The notes under the pieces are model-generated. The model searched no databases and had not been told where the DNA came from. It saw only the letters and a list, made by a program, of their open reading frames with translations. This document shows positions 42,499 to 50,101 of a stretch of DNA of 50,101 nucleotides, piece by piece. The stretch is from positions 1-50,101 of the forward strand of contig JAPKCI010000017.1 in the NCBI GenBank assembly GCA_028823035.1, read 5' to 3'. Each line of letters starts with the position of its first letter. Position 1 is the stretch's first letter. Source of the stretch: Rubripirellula sp. (lineage in GTDB: Bacteria; Planctomycetota; Planctomycetia; Pirellulales; Pirellulaceae). The position numbers and the translations under genes were made by a program.

Positions 42499-45400
42499 TT
42501 AGTGCTGAAAGATGAACTCGTCCGTGTTCAATAAGGCCCAGCAAACGTCCGCGAGTCCATCTGCAGGGGTTTCGCGTTTGCTGCAGTGTTCCAGAGCAGC
42601 CTTGCGTTCGAACTCAGTCGGCAGCCTGCAAACCGCGGCCAGATAAAGTTGATCCACAATTTCAGGAGGTGTTTTTTTCTGTTTCAGGGCGGTGCGAAAA
42701 CGGTTGTCGCTTTGTTGCAGCTTCTTGTGAATCGTGGGGCCATTGAACAACTCGATTGCCATCCCCAGATTTGAATCGTCCGCCCGTTCGCATGCGCAAA
42801 CGGTACTTCGTTCCGGTTGTCCAAAGACCTTCAGGAAATCTAACTTGACAAGGTCGGGGGCTGGCAACTGGGTCGCTTTTGTACCCGCTGGCAGGTTGGC
42901 AAGCTTTTCCTCCAACCCGGTGGCATGATTGATCGCATCGAGCAACTGTTCTGCACTCATCAATCGCGGCAGTTGGTGCGAAAAATAGATTTGGTCTTTG
43001 CGGTTCGACTCGTTGGCTTCGTAGCTTGCTTGATACGTGCGACTGTTCAGGATCGTACGCAGCAGGTGCTTGCGATCAAACCCATGTTCAACAAAGTCCT
43101 TGGCCAAAGCGTCGAGTAACGGGCCATTTGACGGCGGGTTGGAATCGCGGAAGTCATCCACTGGTTCAACAATGCCACGGGCGAAGCACTCGCTCCAGAT
43201 CCGGTTGGCTTCGATCCGGGCAAAGTAGGGGTTGTCGACCTTGACAAGCCAATCGACCAGCGTGTCCCGACGATCACGATCGGCAGCCACCGCGATGGTT
43301 CCGGCAACCGGCAACCACGGTTGCATCTGCTGTCCGGTTCTGGGCTGGGTGACTTCACCCGAGGCGGCCGTCCAGACAAACATTTCGCCGGGGCGCTGAG
43401 TTTTGCGACGTTGCACGCGTTGAAAGAATGCGCCCAGGCCGTAGTAGTTGTCCTGCGTCCAGCGTTCGAAGGGATGATTGTGGCACTTTGCGCATTGTAA
43501 ACGGGCACCGAGGAAAACCTGCGAAACCGTTTCGACGCAATCATTCATATTGGTTGCCGTACGATAGAAATTCGCGGGCGGGTTGGACAACGTACTGCCG
43601 TCAGCGGACAGTAAAGCGCGGGCGAATTCGTCGTACGGCATGTTTTGGCGAAACGCTTCTTCGACCCAGCGGTGGTATTTGTGGACACCTTCTTTACCCA
43701 CCAGTTGGCTGGTCATCTTCAGAAGATCACCCCATTTCAACGCTCGGAATTTCGCGTACTCATCACGCTCCAGTAATCGGTCGATTAGGCGTTCCCGTTT
43801 GTCGGCAGCCGCGTCCTCGAGAAAAGCTATGCTTTCCTGCACGGTTGGCAGAAGCCCAATCACATCGAGATAGACGCGCCGCAGGAAGTCGGAATCATTG
43901 CACGTTGCCGAGGGCAGATATTGAATTTGCTGCAGTTTGTTGTTGACCAGCTCGTCAATGTAACTGGCAGGTTCTGGCGCAGCCCACTCAAAGTCAGGTT
44001 TGTGTTGGACAAACATGAGTGGGACCGATTCGATGTGTTCCAGAAACCGAACCAGAATCACGGTTTCACCCTGGGATTCCGGTTTGACCCACCCATGTTC
44101 ATCAACTTTTGCTATCTCTTGGTTGGAACTCTCGTATACAACCAGTTCGGTAACGTCTCGCGAGGTCCCATCTGAGAAGTGGGCAAGCACGGACAATTGT
44201 TGTTCGCCAGCGGACAATGACATGATCCGTTTTTGCGTGGGATAGACTTCCAAGCGGACACAGCGAGGTGTGTCCGCTGGGTCTGCCTTGCCACCTTCGG
44301 CAATCCAGTTGCGAAGAATTGCATAGGCAGCATTCTCGGGGTGTAATTGCTTGCCGCCCCCGTGACTGACTTTCATCATTGGCTTCTGAAGCATCAGACT
44401 CTTTTCGGGTTCAATGCGATTGATGCGGCGTCCAAAGTCCTCACGAATCAATGTCAACGTGTCAAGCTTTTGATCGAACCCTCGCAAGGACAGACGGAAC
44501 ATTCCTTTGCCGCTAGGCGAACCGTGGCATGCACCCGAGTTACAGCCCTGCTTTGAGAGAGCAACAAGGACTTCAGACTCAAAGGCGATGTTGCGATGTT
44601 GCGCGGTACCCTGGATGCGGACTGGAATTTTGAATTGCTGCAGACCGACCTGAATCAGGATCTCTGTTTCACCGTCAGCTTTGGCATGCACAACTCCCTG
44701 ACGGACCTCTGCGAGATTGGTGTCCAAACAGGTGATTGATGCGTCTCGCGTCCAGTCCTGCGGTGTCTTTTGATCGTCAAAGCCCGTTACAATCAATTGC
44801 CGACGGGCAGACTCGCCAGTCAATTGCAATTCAAGTGGATGAACTTCGATACTGGCGGGCATGGTGGCAACGGGAGGAGCCGCAACAGCCTGTTTGTAGA
44901 CAAGGTCTTGCCCCTTGTACTGACTCGAAACCTGCAGGTTGATTACACCGGCGGTGTCTTTGTTATCTGCTGGTAATGTCAATTCAAATGCCGCATCGTT
45001 TTGATCGGCTGCAATCGTCACTGATTCACTCACTGACCATCCTTTGGGGATTTCTGCGAATGCGACAGTGACAGGTTGCGGGTCGCTTCCTTCACGATCA
45101 ACGGTGAGCTTGATTGACTGTGTCTGTCCAGCGATCAAGGGTTGCGAAGACTCGATGCTTAATGTTACCGGGTCAATCCACTGAATTGGGATTTCGGTTT
45201 TCTTTAAATGGCCGTGGCCATCCAATTCCGAGTAGGCCAACAGTGATACTGAGTCTGGCTCAACTTTCGGGTCGGCTTTTGTAAGTGTTAGTTTGTAATT
45301 GTCTTTTTCGGTCTTGGTGGCCACTTTCCAATGACCGCTGGCGGCATTGGCCATCAGGCTGACGCCCGTTTTGAATTTGTCGTTGGTGCGTTTCAGAGCG

Positions 45401-47118
45401 AGAGTTGCTGCATGTTTGGGTTGCTGTCTGGCAAACTGTAACGGTGCGTCAGGGTCGAGAGAATAATATGCGTCAGTGGGAACAGTCCCGCTGAGCAGAA
45501 TGATGCCATCACGCCAAGTGTCTGGAAAGGGAATGTGAGGACGTTTCGTTCGATGCAGTGACAAACTGCTGACGGGAATCTGGACGGTGGGATTTCCCGC
45601 AGTCATTCCACGAAGACGCACCAGTGAGGAACTTGTGGGCTGCCATGCTTCGTCTGTCGCCAAATAGATTTTGGCGGACTTTGACTTGGCAGGTACCAAA
45701 GGGTTCAGGATGCGAAGACCGGGGGATGGCCCGGACAATGAGAGGTTGATTTCGCCATCGTAGCCGAAACGATCGATTTGCAGATCAATCGCGCAAGCTC
45801 CATGTTCTGGCTCAATCAGATGCTCTTCCTTGAACTTGGCATCTGGTTTCAACGACAATTGAAAACTACCCGTCGGCATCACTTCGACCAAGTACCCATA
45901 ACCGGTGCCACCTCGACCCAGCAAGTCCGAAGCGATCAGACGGAATTCACCATCATCCGGAAACTTGAAGTCGAAACTCCACTCGTCTGAATCCGTTACT
46001 TTGGATTCGGCAACGACTTTGTCCTGGGCATTGAGGAGCTGCATTTTGAGCAACGCCAACGAGCCGAGACTGCGTGTCCGTGACAGGAATCGCACGGTCT
46101 GATCCTTGACGCCCTGAATGACGTATTGATCCTGCTCGCCCGTTTTCGTGAATTGCCCGTTGATGCCAATGGGGTAAGCAAGCGTTGGGCGATCTTCACT
46201 CTCTAAATGTTGTGGTGCGGGACTCACCTGAATGGGTCGCCAGGCCGATGACTGTCCGTCATTGAACCGACAGGCAATATTCTGTCTGGGTGCGGACTCT
46301 GAGTCCTGAAGAACCAGTTCACTTGGGTTGGGATCTTTTTGATCGAGCGATGTGAAGCTAACAGTGGTTGTTTGGCCACGCTGAACAGCCAGAGGAAAAC
46401 AGTGGCTAACGAGCGGAAAGTCACCAATGCGAAGGTGATAGGTGCCACCGGATGCATACCCGCTGTCGCGGATTTCGATCACATAGTCCCCCGCTGCTGT
46501 AAACTGGCGGCTGAAACGACATTCAGGGCCGACACCATCATCGTCAGCAATGAGAACCGGTTCTCCGTCTGCTTTAAGTAAACGGATGACAGGGTCCATG
46601 GCTGAATCCAGAGTTTGTGTCAGTGCCTCGACGGCAATCCGCTGATTCGCTTCGACGTGGACCCGGTAGTAATCCGATTTTGCACCATCACTGACACCGT
46701 CGATGGCAATCGATGCGGGAACACTTTGCGCCTTTTCAAGTTCGTGATTTTGGCCATTGTCTGCGACCACATCCAGATCATCGACCAATATGATTGTCGG
46801 TGCAGTGGTGCCAGCATTGGTGGCAGCCCATAATCCAATTGGTCCTAAACGTGTTTCGCTCGGCGTTTTGAATTTGATGATTGCCTTTTCGGCTTCGACC
46901 GACTCGATGGTGATTTGCGAGTTTGCGTGGTTCAGAAACCTGAGGCTTGAATCGAAGCCCTTTCCTGTCACGGTCAACTCAGTTGTTGCGCCGGGTTTGA
47001 CAGACCGTGGCGTGACCGAGGTGATTGATTGCGCCAGGGTGGTCCCGCTCCAAAAACAGAACAGCACAGTGCAGGATAAAATGGTGCAGGATAGAATGGT
47101 GGAACGCATCGTGGGCAT
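42499..47118 (-). CDS. DUF1549/DUF1553 giant planctomycete cytochrome protein
   Basis: A 1539-residue exported protein. After the signal peptide come a TIG/IPT-like domain (about 30-110: ITSVTPRSVKPGATTELTVTGKGFD), two or more pre-peptidase C-terminal (PPC) beta domains (about 130-245 and 320-430; DYYRVHVEANQRIAVEA, GDYVIEIRDSGYASGGTYHLRI), further beta-sandwich repeats, and a Big2-like segment around 800-845. Then CNSGACH (C859-H865), an unusual C-x4-C-H motif in the conserved 'GCNSGACHG...GF.LSLRGFD' block; a second Big2-like segment; DUF1549 (DSDFLRRVYLDVIGLLPT, CAKCHNHP with C1209-H1213); and DUF1553 (NPYFARIEANRIWSECFARGIVEPVDDF, LLRTILNSRTYQ). PPC and Big domains suggest attachment to surface polymers. 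ATGs at 47118 and 47109 are both possible starts. It lies 98 bases after the DUF1501 gene. Confidence 0.92.
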   Translation of the reverse strand: MPTMRSTILSCTILSCTVLFCFWSGTTLAQSITSVTPRSVKPGATTELTVTGKGFDSSLRFLNHANSQITIESVEAEKAIIKFKTPSETRLGPIGLWAATNAGTTAPTIILVDDLDVVADNGQNHELEKAQSVPASIAIDGVSDGAKSDYYRVHVEANQRIAVEALTQTLDSAMDPVIRLLKADGEPVLIADDDGVGPECRFSRQFTAAGDYVIEIRDSGYASGGTYHLRIGDFPLVSHCFPLAVQRGQTTTVSFTSLDQKDPNPSELVLQDSESAPRQNIACRFNDGQSSAWRPIQVSPAPQHLESEDRPTLAYPIGINGQFTKTGEQDQYVIQGVKDQTVRFLSRTRSLGSLALLKMQLLNAQDKVVAESKVTDSDEWSFDFKFPDDGEFRLIASDLLGRGGTGYGYLVEVMPTGSFQLSLKPDAKFKEEHLIEPEHGACAIDLQIDRFGYDGEINLSLSGPSPGLRILNPLVPAKSKSAKIYLATDEAWQPTSSSLVRLRGMTAGNPTVQIPVSSLSLHRTKRPHIPFPDTWRDGIILLSGTVPTDAYYSLDPDAPLQFARQQPKHAATLALKRTNDKFKTGVSLMANAASGHWKVATKTEKDNYKLTLTKADPKVEPDSVSLLAYSELDGHGHLKKTEIPIQWIDPVTLSIESSQPLIAGQTQSIKLTVDREGSDPQPVTVAFAEIPKGWSVSESVTIAADQNDAAFELTLPADNKDTAGVINLQVSSQYKGQDLVYKQAVAAPPVATMPASIEVHPLELQLTGESARRQLIVTGFDDQKTPQDWTRDASITCLDTNLAEVRQGVVHAKADGETEILIQVGLQQFKIPVRIQGTAQHRNIAFESEVLVALSKQGCNSGACHGSPSGKGMFRLSLRGFDQKLDTLTLIREDFGRRINRIEPEKSLMLQKPMMKVSHGGGKQLHPENAAYAILRNWIAEGGKADPADTPRCVRLEVYPTQKRIMSLSAGEQQLSVLAHFSDGTSRDVTELVVYESSNQEIAKVDEHGWVKPESQGETVILVRFLEHIESVPLMFVQHKPDFEWAAPEPASYIDELVNNKLQQIQYLPSATCNDSDFLRRVYLDVIGLLPTVQESIAFLEDAAADKRERLIDRLLERDEYAKFRALKWGDLLKMTSQLVGKEGVHKYHRWVEEAFRQNMPYDEFARALLSADGSTLSNPPANFYRTATNMNDCVETVSQVFLGARLQCAKCHNHPFERWTQDNYYGLGAFFQRVQRRKTQRPGEMFVWTAASGEVTQPRTGQQMQPWLPVAGTIAVAADRDRRDTLVDWLVKVDNPYFARIEANRIWSECFARGIVEPVDDFRDSNPPSNGPLLDALAKDFVEHGFDRKHLLRTILNSRTYQASYEANESNRKDQIYFSHQLPRLMSAEQLLDAINHATGLEEKLANLPAGTKATQLPAPDLVKLDFLKVFGQPERSTVCACERADDSNLGMAIELFNGPTIHKKLQQSDNRFRTALKQKKTPPEIVDQLYLAAVCRLPTEFERKAALEHCSKRETPADGLADVCWALLNTDEFIFQH
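47069..47098. repeat. 15-bp tandem duplication in signal-peptide codons
   Basis: GTGCAGGATAAAATG and GTGCAGGATAGAATG are adjacent, with one mismatch in 15. The duplication is in frame in the DUF1549/1553 gene and produces SCTILSCTILSCT-type repetition within the hydrophobic core of the signal peptide; a further degenerate unit encodes TVLFC. Confidence 0.8.
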
Positions 47119-47216
47119 ACTGGTTCGATGAAAGTTCGTGTTGTGTGTTGATGATTGCCTGTTTGCAAACGGCTCGCCATGTAACCCCACAGAGGGCGGC
47201 GAATGTGACCGATGTT

Positions 47217-48677
47217 CTAGGTTAGTCCGGGGATGGGTTGGCCGTGATAAATCTGATGGGGGCGGTCTTGGGCGTCACGCCACACTGCGGTGGCCGGAAT
47301 ACCAAGAGCCTGATAGATCGTGGCGGCAAAGTTTTCGGGGGTCACTGGTTGCTCACGTGGATAACCTCCTTGATCATCCGATGCGCCAATCACGTTGCCG
47401 CCCCGTACGCCACCACCAGCAAACCAAACTGACTGGACGGCGCCCCAGTGGTCGCGACCAGGAAGCTCGTAGTGTTTTTCCAGTAAACTGATTTGAGGGG
47501 TTCGACCAAATTCACTGGCCATCACAATCAGGGTATCATCCAGTTCGCCAGTGGACTGAAGGTCATCCAGTAAAGCGGAAACTGCCCGATCGGTCGGCGG
47601 GAAAAGTTTATTCTTGAGGTGCGGGAAAGCATTGCCATGTGTGTCCCATGTCTCGTCGTTTCCAAGGTTCACCTGAACCAGATTGACACCCGTTGAAATC
47701 AAACGGCGAGCCATCAGCAAAGACCAACCAAAAGAGTTCCTGCCGTAACGATCCAGTGATTTTTCATCGGCATGGGTCACATCCAGAGCATGGTGGACCG
47801 AGGAATCGGTCAACAGATCGATCGCTCCCTGACGTAAACGATCAAACTGTCGGGTTTCCGCGAAGTCATTCAAACTGCGGCGCTGGTTTTGCAATGTCTC
47901 GAGCAGTTCCAGTCTTCCCGTCACTTCTCGCATTCCCAGCCCTTGGGGAAGGCTCAACTGGGGAGCCTGAAAGACACGGGTTTCAGGATTGCCACGTTCT
48001 TGGTGATCGAAACTGTAAGTCGGAAATGCTCCGTACGATTTGGTGTGGAAGGGTGACGCATCGATCATCCAAGGGTCATGTTGCGGTCCCATTTCACCCG
48101 CGTCTTGGCCGGGAATCACACGTCCCGAGTTATGGACCAGACGTTCCGGCAGCACGACGGCCGGGGGCAGGTTATTGGATGATGTTTTTGCTCGGCCGGC
48201 GATAGCGGCAATGGACGGGCGATCGATTCGGCTTGGTTCATTCGGTTTGAAACCTGGAGGCAACTGGGAATGCCCGGTTAGAATCATATGATGACCGGCC
48301 GAATGCTCATTCGATCCGTGGGTCAATGAACGGCACAAAGCCCAGTGTTCACTGCGTTGGGCCAACATCGGCAAATGCTCGCAGATCTGCAGTCCCGGGG
48401 TTCGTGTGGAAATCGGCTTGAACTCGCCCCGGACTGTTTCGGGAGCATTGGGTTTCATGTCGAAACTTTCATGCTGTGCCAAACCGCCAGACAGGAATAT
48501 GAAAATGCAGGACTTTGCTTTGCCTGCAGGCATGCTGCTGTCAGCTGATTCTGCCTGTCGTAAGCCGACCAGATGATTGATGCCCATTCCCAGCAGACCG
48601 ATCGAGCCAATCTGCAACGCCTCGCGGCGGGCCATGCTTGGATGGTGGCAACTCCGATTTGGATTCTGCTGACTCAT
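47217..48677 (-). CDS. DUF1501 family protein
   Basis: A 486-residue DUF1501 protein. The N-terminus MARREALQIGSIGLLGMGI carries a weak twin-arginine-like signal, preceded by 14 residues that are unusually polar and include two histidines; a start at the internal ATG is also possible. Blocks: CIFIFLSGGLAQHESFDMKPNAP, GEFKPISTRTPGLQICEHLPMLA, WDTHGNAFPHLKNKLFP, MASEFGRTPQISLLEKHYELPGRDHWG, PVTPENFAATIYQALGI. The ATG at 48677 overlaps the stop of the preceding DUF1501 gene (ATGA). The two adjacent DUF1501 genes are clear paralogues, which suggests tandem duplication and possible work as a heteromer. Confidence 0.9.
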   Translation of the reverse strand: MSQQNPNRSCHHPSMARREALQIGSIGLLGMGINHLVGLRQAESADSSMPAGKAKSCIFIFLSGGLAQHESFDMKPNAPETVRGEFKPISTRTPGLQICEHLPMLAQRSEHWALCRSLTHGSNEHSAGHHMILTGHSQLPPGFKPNEPSRIDRPSIAAIAGRAKTSSNNLPPAVVLPERLVHNSGRVIPGQDAGEMGPQHDPWMIDASPFHTKSYGAFPTYSFDHQERGNPETRVFQAPQLSLPQGLGMREVTGRLELLETLQNQRRSLNDFAETRQFDRLRQGAIDLLTDSSVHHALDVTHADEKSLDRYGRNSFGWSLLMARRLISTGVNLVQVNLGNDETWDTHGNAFPHLKNKLFPPTDRAVSALLDDLQSTGELDDTLIVMASEFGRTPQISLLEKHYELPGRDHWGAVQSVWFAGGGVRGGNVIGASDDQGGYPREQPVTPENFAATIYQALGIPATAVWRDAQDRPHQIYHGQPIPGLT

Positions 48678-50053
48678 TCGCTTGCCCCTGTGTAGAGCGG
48701 TGAAATAACATGCCCGTTGCAGAGGTGATGAGGACGCTCCAGCGGATCGAGGATCTGTGTGTCGTGGTCGACGCCCAGAGCATGGAATGCGGTCGTCAGG
48801 CAGTCCGCTGGCGAGTAGGAACGTGTGATCGGATAAGCGGCCTGTGAATCGGTTTGACCAATCACTTGTCCACCAATCACGCCAGCGCCTGCAAACAAAC
48901 CCGAATAAGTATGAGCCCAGTGATCGCGTCCTGGCAAGGTTTGACCTGGCAGCGTCGAAACTTTTGGCGTGCGTCCAAATTCACCCATGACGACGACCAG
49001 TGTTTGATCCAGCAAGCCGGAAGATTCCAGATCGTCCATCAACGCGGCAAGCCCCTGATCCAGTTGGGGTAACAGTGTGTTTTTTAATTTGCCCCAATTG
49101 TCGGTGTGGGTGTCCCAAGTTTGAACGATTCCCATCGCCGCTTGCACGACAGGAACTCCCGCTTCGATCAGGCGGCGTGCCAATAATAGGCTCTGCCCGA
49201 ATTTGTTGCGTCCATATCGATCACGAACCTGGTCAGGTTCACGAGAGACTTCGAACGCCTCGACAACTTTTCCTGAGGTCAACAGATTGATCGCGATTTT
49301 CTGCTGTTCACGAAACGAGTCCGCGTCGCCATCGAGCGTCGTTGCACGCCGGTCATTCAGGCGGTTCAGCAATTCCCGGCGTGAATGCATACGGTTTGGC
49401 GTAATGCCTTCCCGCATACTGAGCGCCTGCATGCGGAACTTGTCATCGTTGGGGTTTCCGTTGATTTGCCACGGATCATGTTTGGATCCGAGAAAACCAG
49501 CATGCTGTCCCGGCCACGTTAGTGGTCCTTCGATAAAGTAATTTGGCAATGAGACGGCTGTTGGTAATCCATCGTTTCTTGGCCGCACAAAATCAAGTGC
49601 CGAGGCGAAATTCGGGAAGTCGTTGCGGGATTCAACGCGGTCCAAATCAGTGCCACCGCGTGGAATCGGCGTGGGGCGTCCAGTCAGGGCAACGTGCGTT
49701 GCCAACAAATGGTTGTGCTCGCGATGCGCTAAAGTACGAACGAGCGCCCAGCGTTTCATTTGCTTGGCAAGGCCAGGAAGATGTTCGCAGACAGCAATCC
49801 CCGGAACGGTTGTTCCTATCGGCTGGAATTCACCACGCACTTCTTCGGGGGCGTCCGGTTTGGGGTCGAGCATGTCCAGCTGACTCGGGCCCCCGCTGAG
49901 ATGTACGTGCAAGACTGATTTGCCACGTCCCGCTGCATCCTGGACCTCACCACCGCTAACGACAGTTGGAATCCGTTGCAAAAGTGTGCCGGCAACACCA
50001 GCCGCTCCCGCGTAAAGCAAGCCTCGACGATCGAATGTGTACCTTGGCAACAT
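48674..50053 (-). CDS. DUF1501 family protein, first gene of operon
   Basis: A 459-residue DUF1501 protein with a twin-arginine-like start (FDRRGLLYAGAAGVAGTLL). Blocks: VLHVHLSGGPSQLDMLDPKPDAP, GEFQPIGTTVPGIAVCEHLPGLA, TWDTHTDNWGKLKNTLLPQLD, VMGEFGRTPKVSTLPGQTLPGRDHW, SYSPADCLTTAFHALGV. I prefer the ATG at 50053; a TTG at 50077 is also in frame but has no ribosome site. It heads a codirectional run through the second DUF1501, DUF1549/1553 and WD40 genes. Upstream it abuts the purine-rich 14-bp repeat at the window edge; more genes of the operon may lie outside. Confidence 0.88.
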   Translation of the reverse strand: MLPRYTFDRRGLLYAGAAGVAGTLLQRIPTVVSGGEVQDAAGRGKSVLHVHLSGGPSQLDMLDPKPDAPEEVRGEFQPIGTTVPGIAVCEHLPGLAKQMKRWALVRTLAHREHNHLLATHVALTGRPTPIPRGGTDLDRVESRNDFPNFASALDFVRPRNDGLPTAVSLPNYFIEGPLTWPGQHAGFLGSKHDPWQINGNPNDDKFRMQALSMREGITPNRMHSRRELLNRLNDRRATTLDGDADSFREQQKIAINLLTSGKVVEAFEVSREPDQVRDRYGRNKFGQSLLLARRLIEAGVPVVQAAMGIVQTWDTHTDNWGKLKNTLLPQLDQGLAALMDDLESSGLLDQTLVVVMGEFGRTPKVSTLPGQTLPGRDHWAHTYSGLFAGAGVIGGQVIGQTDSQAAYPITRSYSPADCLTTAFHALGVDHDTQILDPLERPHHLCNGHVISPLYTGASE

Positions 50054-50075
50054 CGTTGGGCTCTGGAGGGCAAGC

Positions 50076-50101
50076 AATGGAGGGAAGGAAATGGAGGGAA
50101 G
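50076..50101. repeat. 14-bp tandem repeat at window edge
   Basis: AATGGAGGGAAGGA (50076-50089) is followed by AATGGAGGGAAG (50090-50101), cut by the window end; the preceding TCTGGAGGGCAAGC looks like a degenerate further unit. It lies within about 25 bases upstream of the first DUF1501 gene of the operon. Confidence 0.8.

Overview
The window looks like a chromosomal segment of a Planctomycetota bacterium, probably of the class Planctomycetia. This rests on the dense set of secreted planctomycete families: DUF1501, DUF1552, the DUF1587/1592/1588/1585 and DUF1549/1553 'planctomycete cytochrome' proteins, a sulfatase, a VIT-vWA protein, SMP-30 and lactonase propellers, and a ThuA-domain protein. 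The strain cannot be named from sequence alone. No rRNA, tRNA, CRISPR array or replication origin was recognised.

Layout. 1-905: a decayed IS1380-type transposase. 1128-5110 (+): a DUF1552/DUF1592 pair that looks more AT-rich than its surroundings. 5111-5351: a terminator-like hairpin and a nested inverted repeat between convergent genes. 5349-11441 (-): DUF1552, DUF1592 with an inserted LamG domain, then DUF1501. 12025-12822 (+): an unrecognised secreted protein. 12906-18189 (-): a tightly packed operon of DUF1592, a leucine-rich-repeat protein and DUF1552. 18335-20467 (-): a metalloprotease (M34/lethal-factor-like) fused to a ThuA domain. 21214-22140 (+): a zinc-ribbon membrane protein. 22295-23422 (-): a secreted lactonase propeller. 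23811-28804 (+): a VIT-vWA-TPR-DUF2135 protein and an SMP-30/esterase fusion. 28840-30258 (-): a sulfatase. 30402-39009 (-): a two-gene PKS/NRPS cluster. 39666-41063 (+): DUF1501. 41047-50053 (-): a probable operon of two DUF1501 proteins, a 1539-residue DUF1549/1553 protein and a cytochrome/WD40 protein.

How the genes may work together. Most of the window encodes exported proteins. The recurring unit is a large predicted c-type-haem protein next to a probably Tat-exported DUF1552 or DUF1501 partner. Four such units occur, three of them with very short overlaps between reading frames. The families have no established biochemistry; related planctomycete loci are often discussed with polymer degradation, and the sulfatase, lactonase, SMP-30 and esterase genes would fit that, but it is inference. 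The PKS/NRPS pair is the one clear specialised-metabolite locus: a methyltransferase-carrier protein followed by KS-AT-ACP-C-A-PCP-TE. From motif reading it would add one malonyl unit and probably glycine to a carrier-bound starter.

A second theme is short tandem duplication (12-15 bp units). Such repeats occur at both window edges, just upstream of several start codons, inside one signal-peptide coding region, and inside a PKS/NRPS linker.
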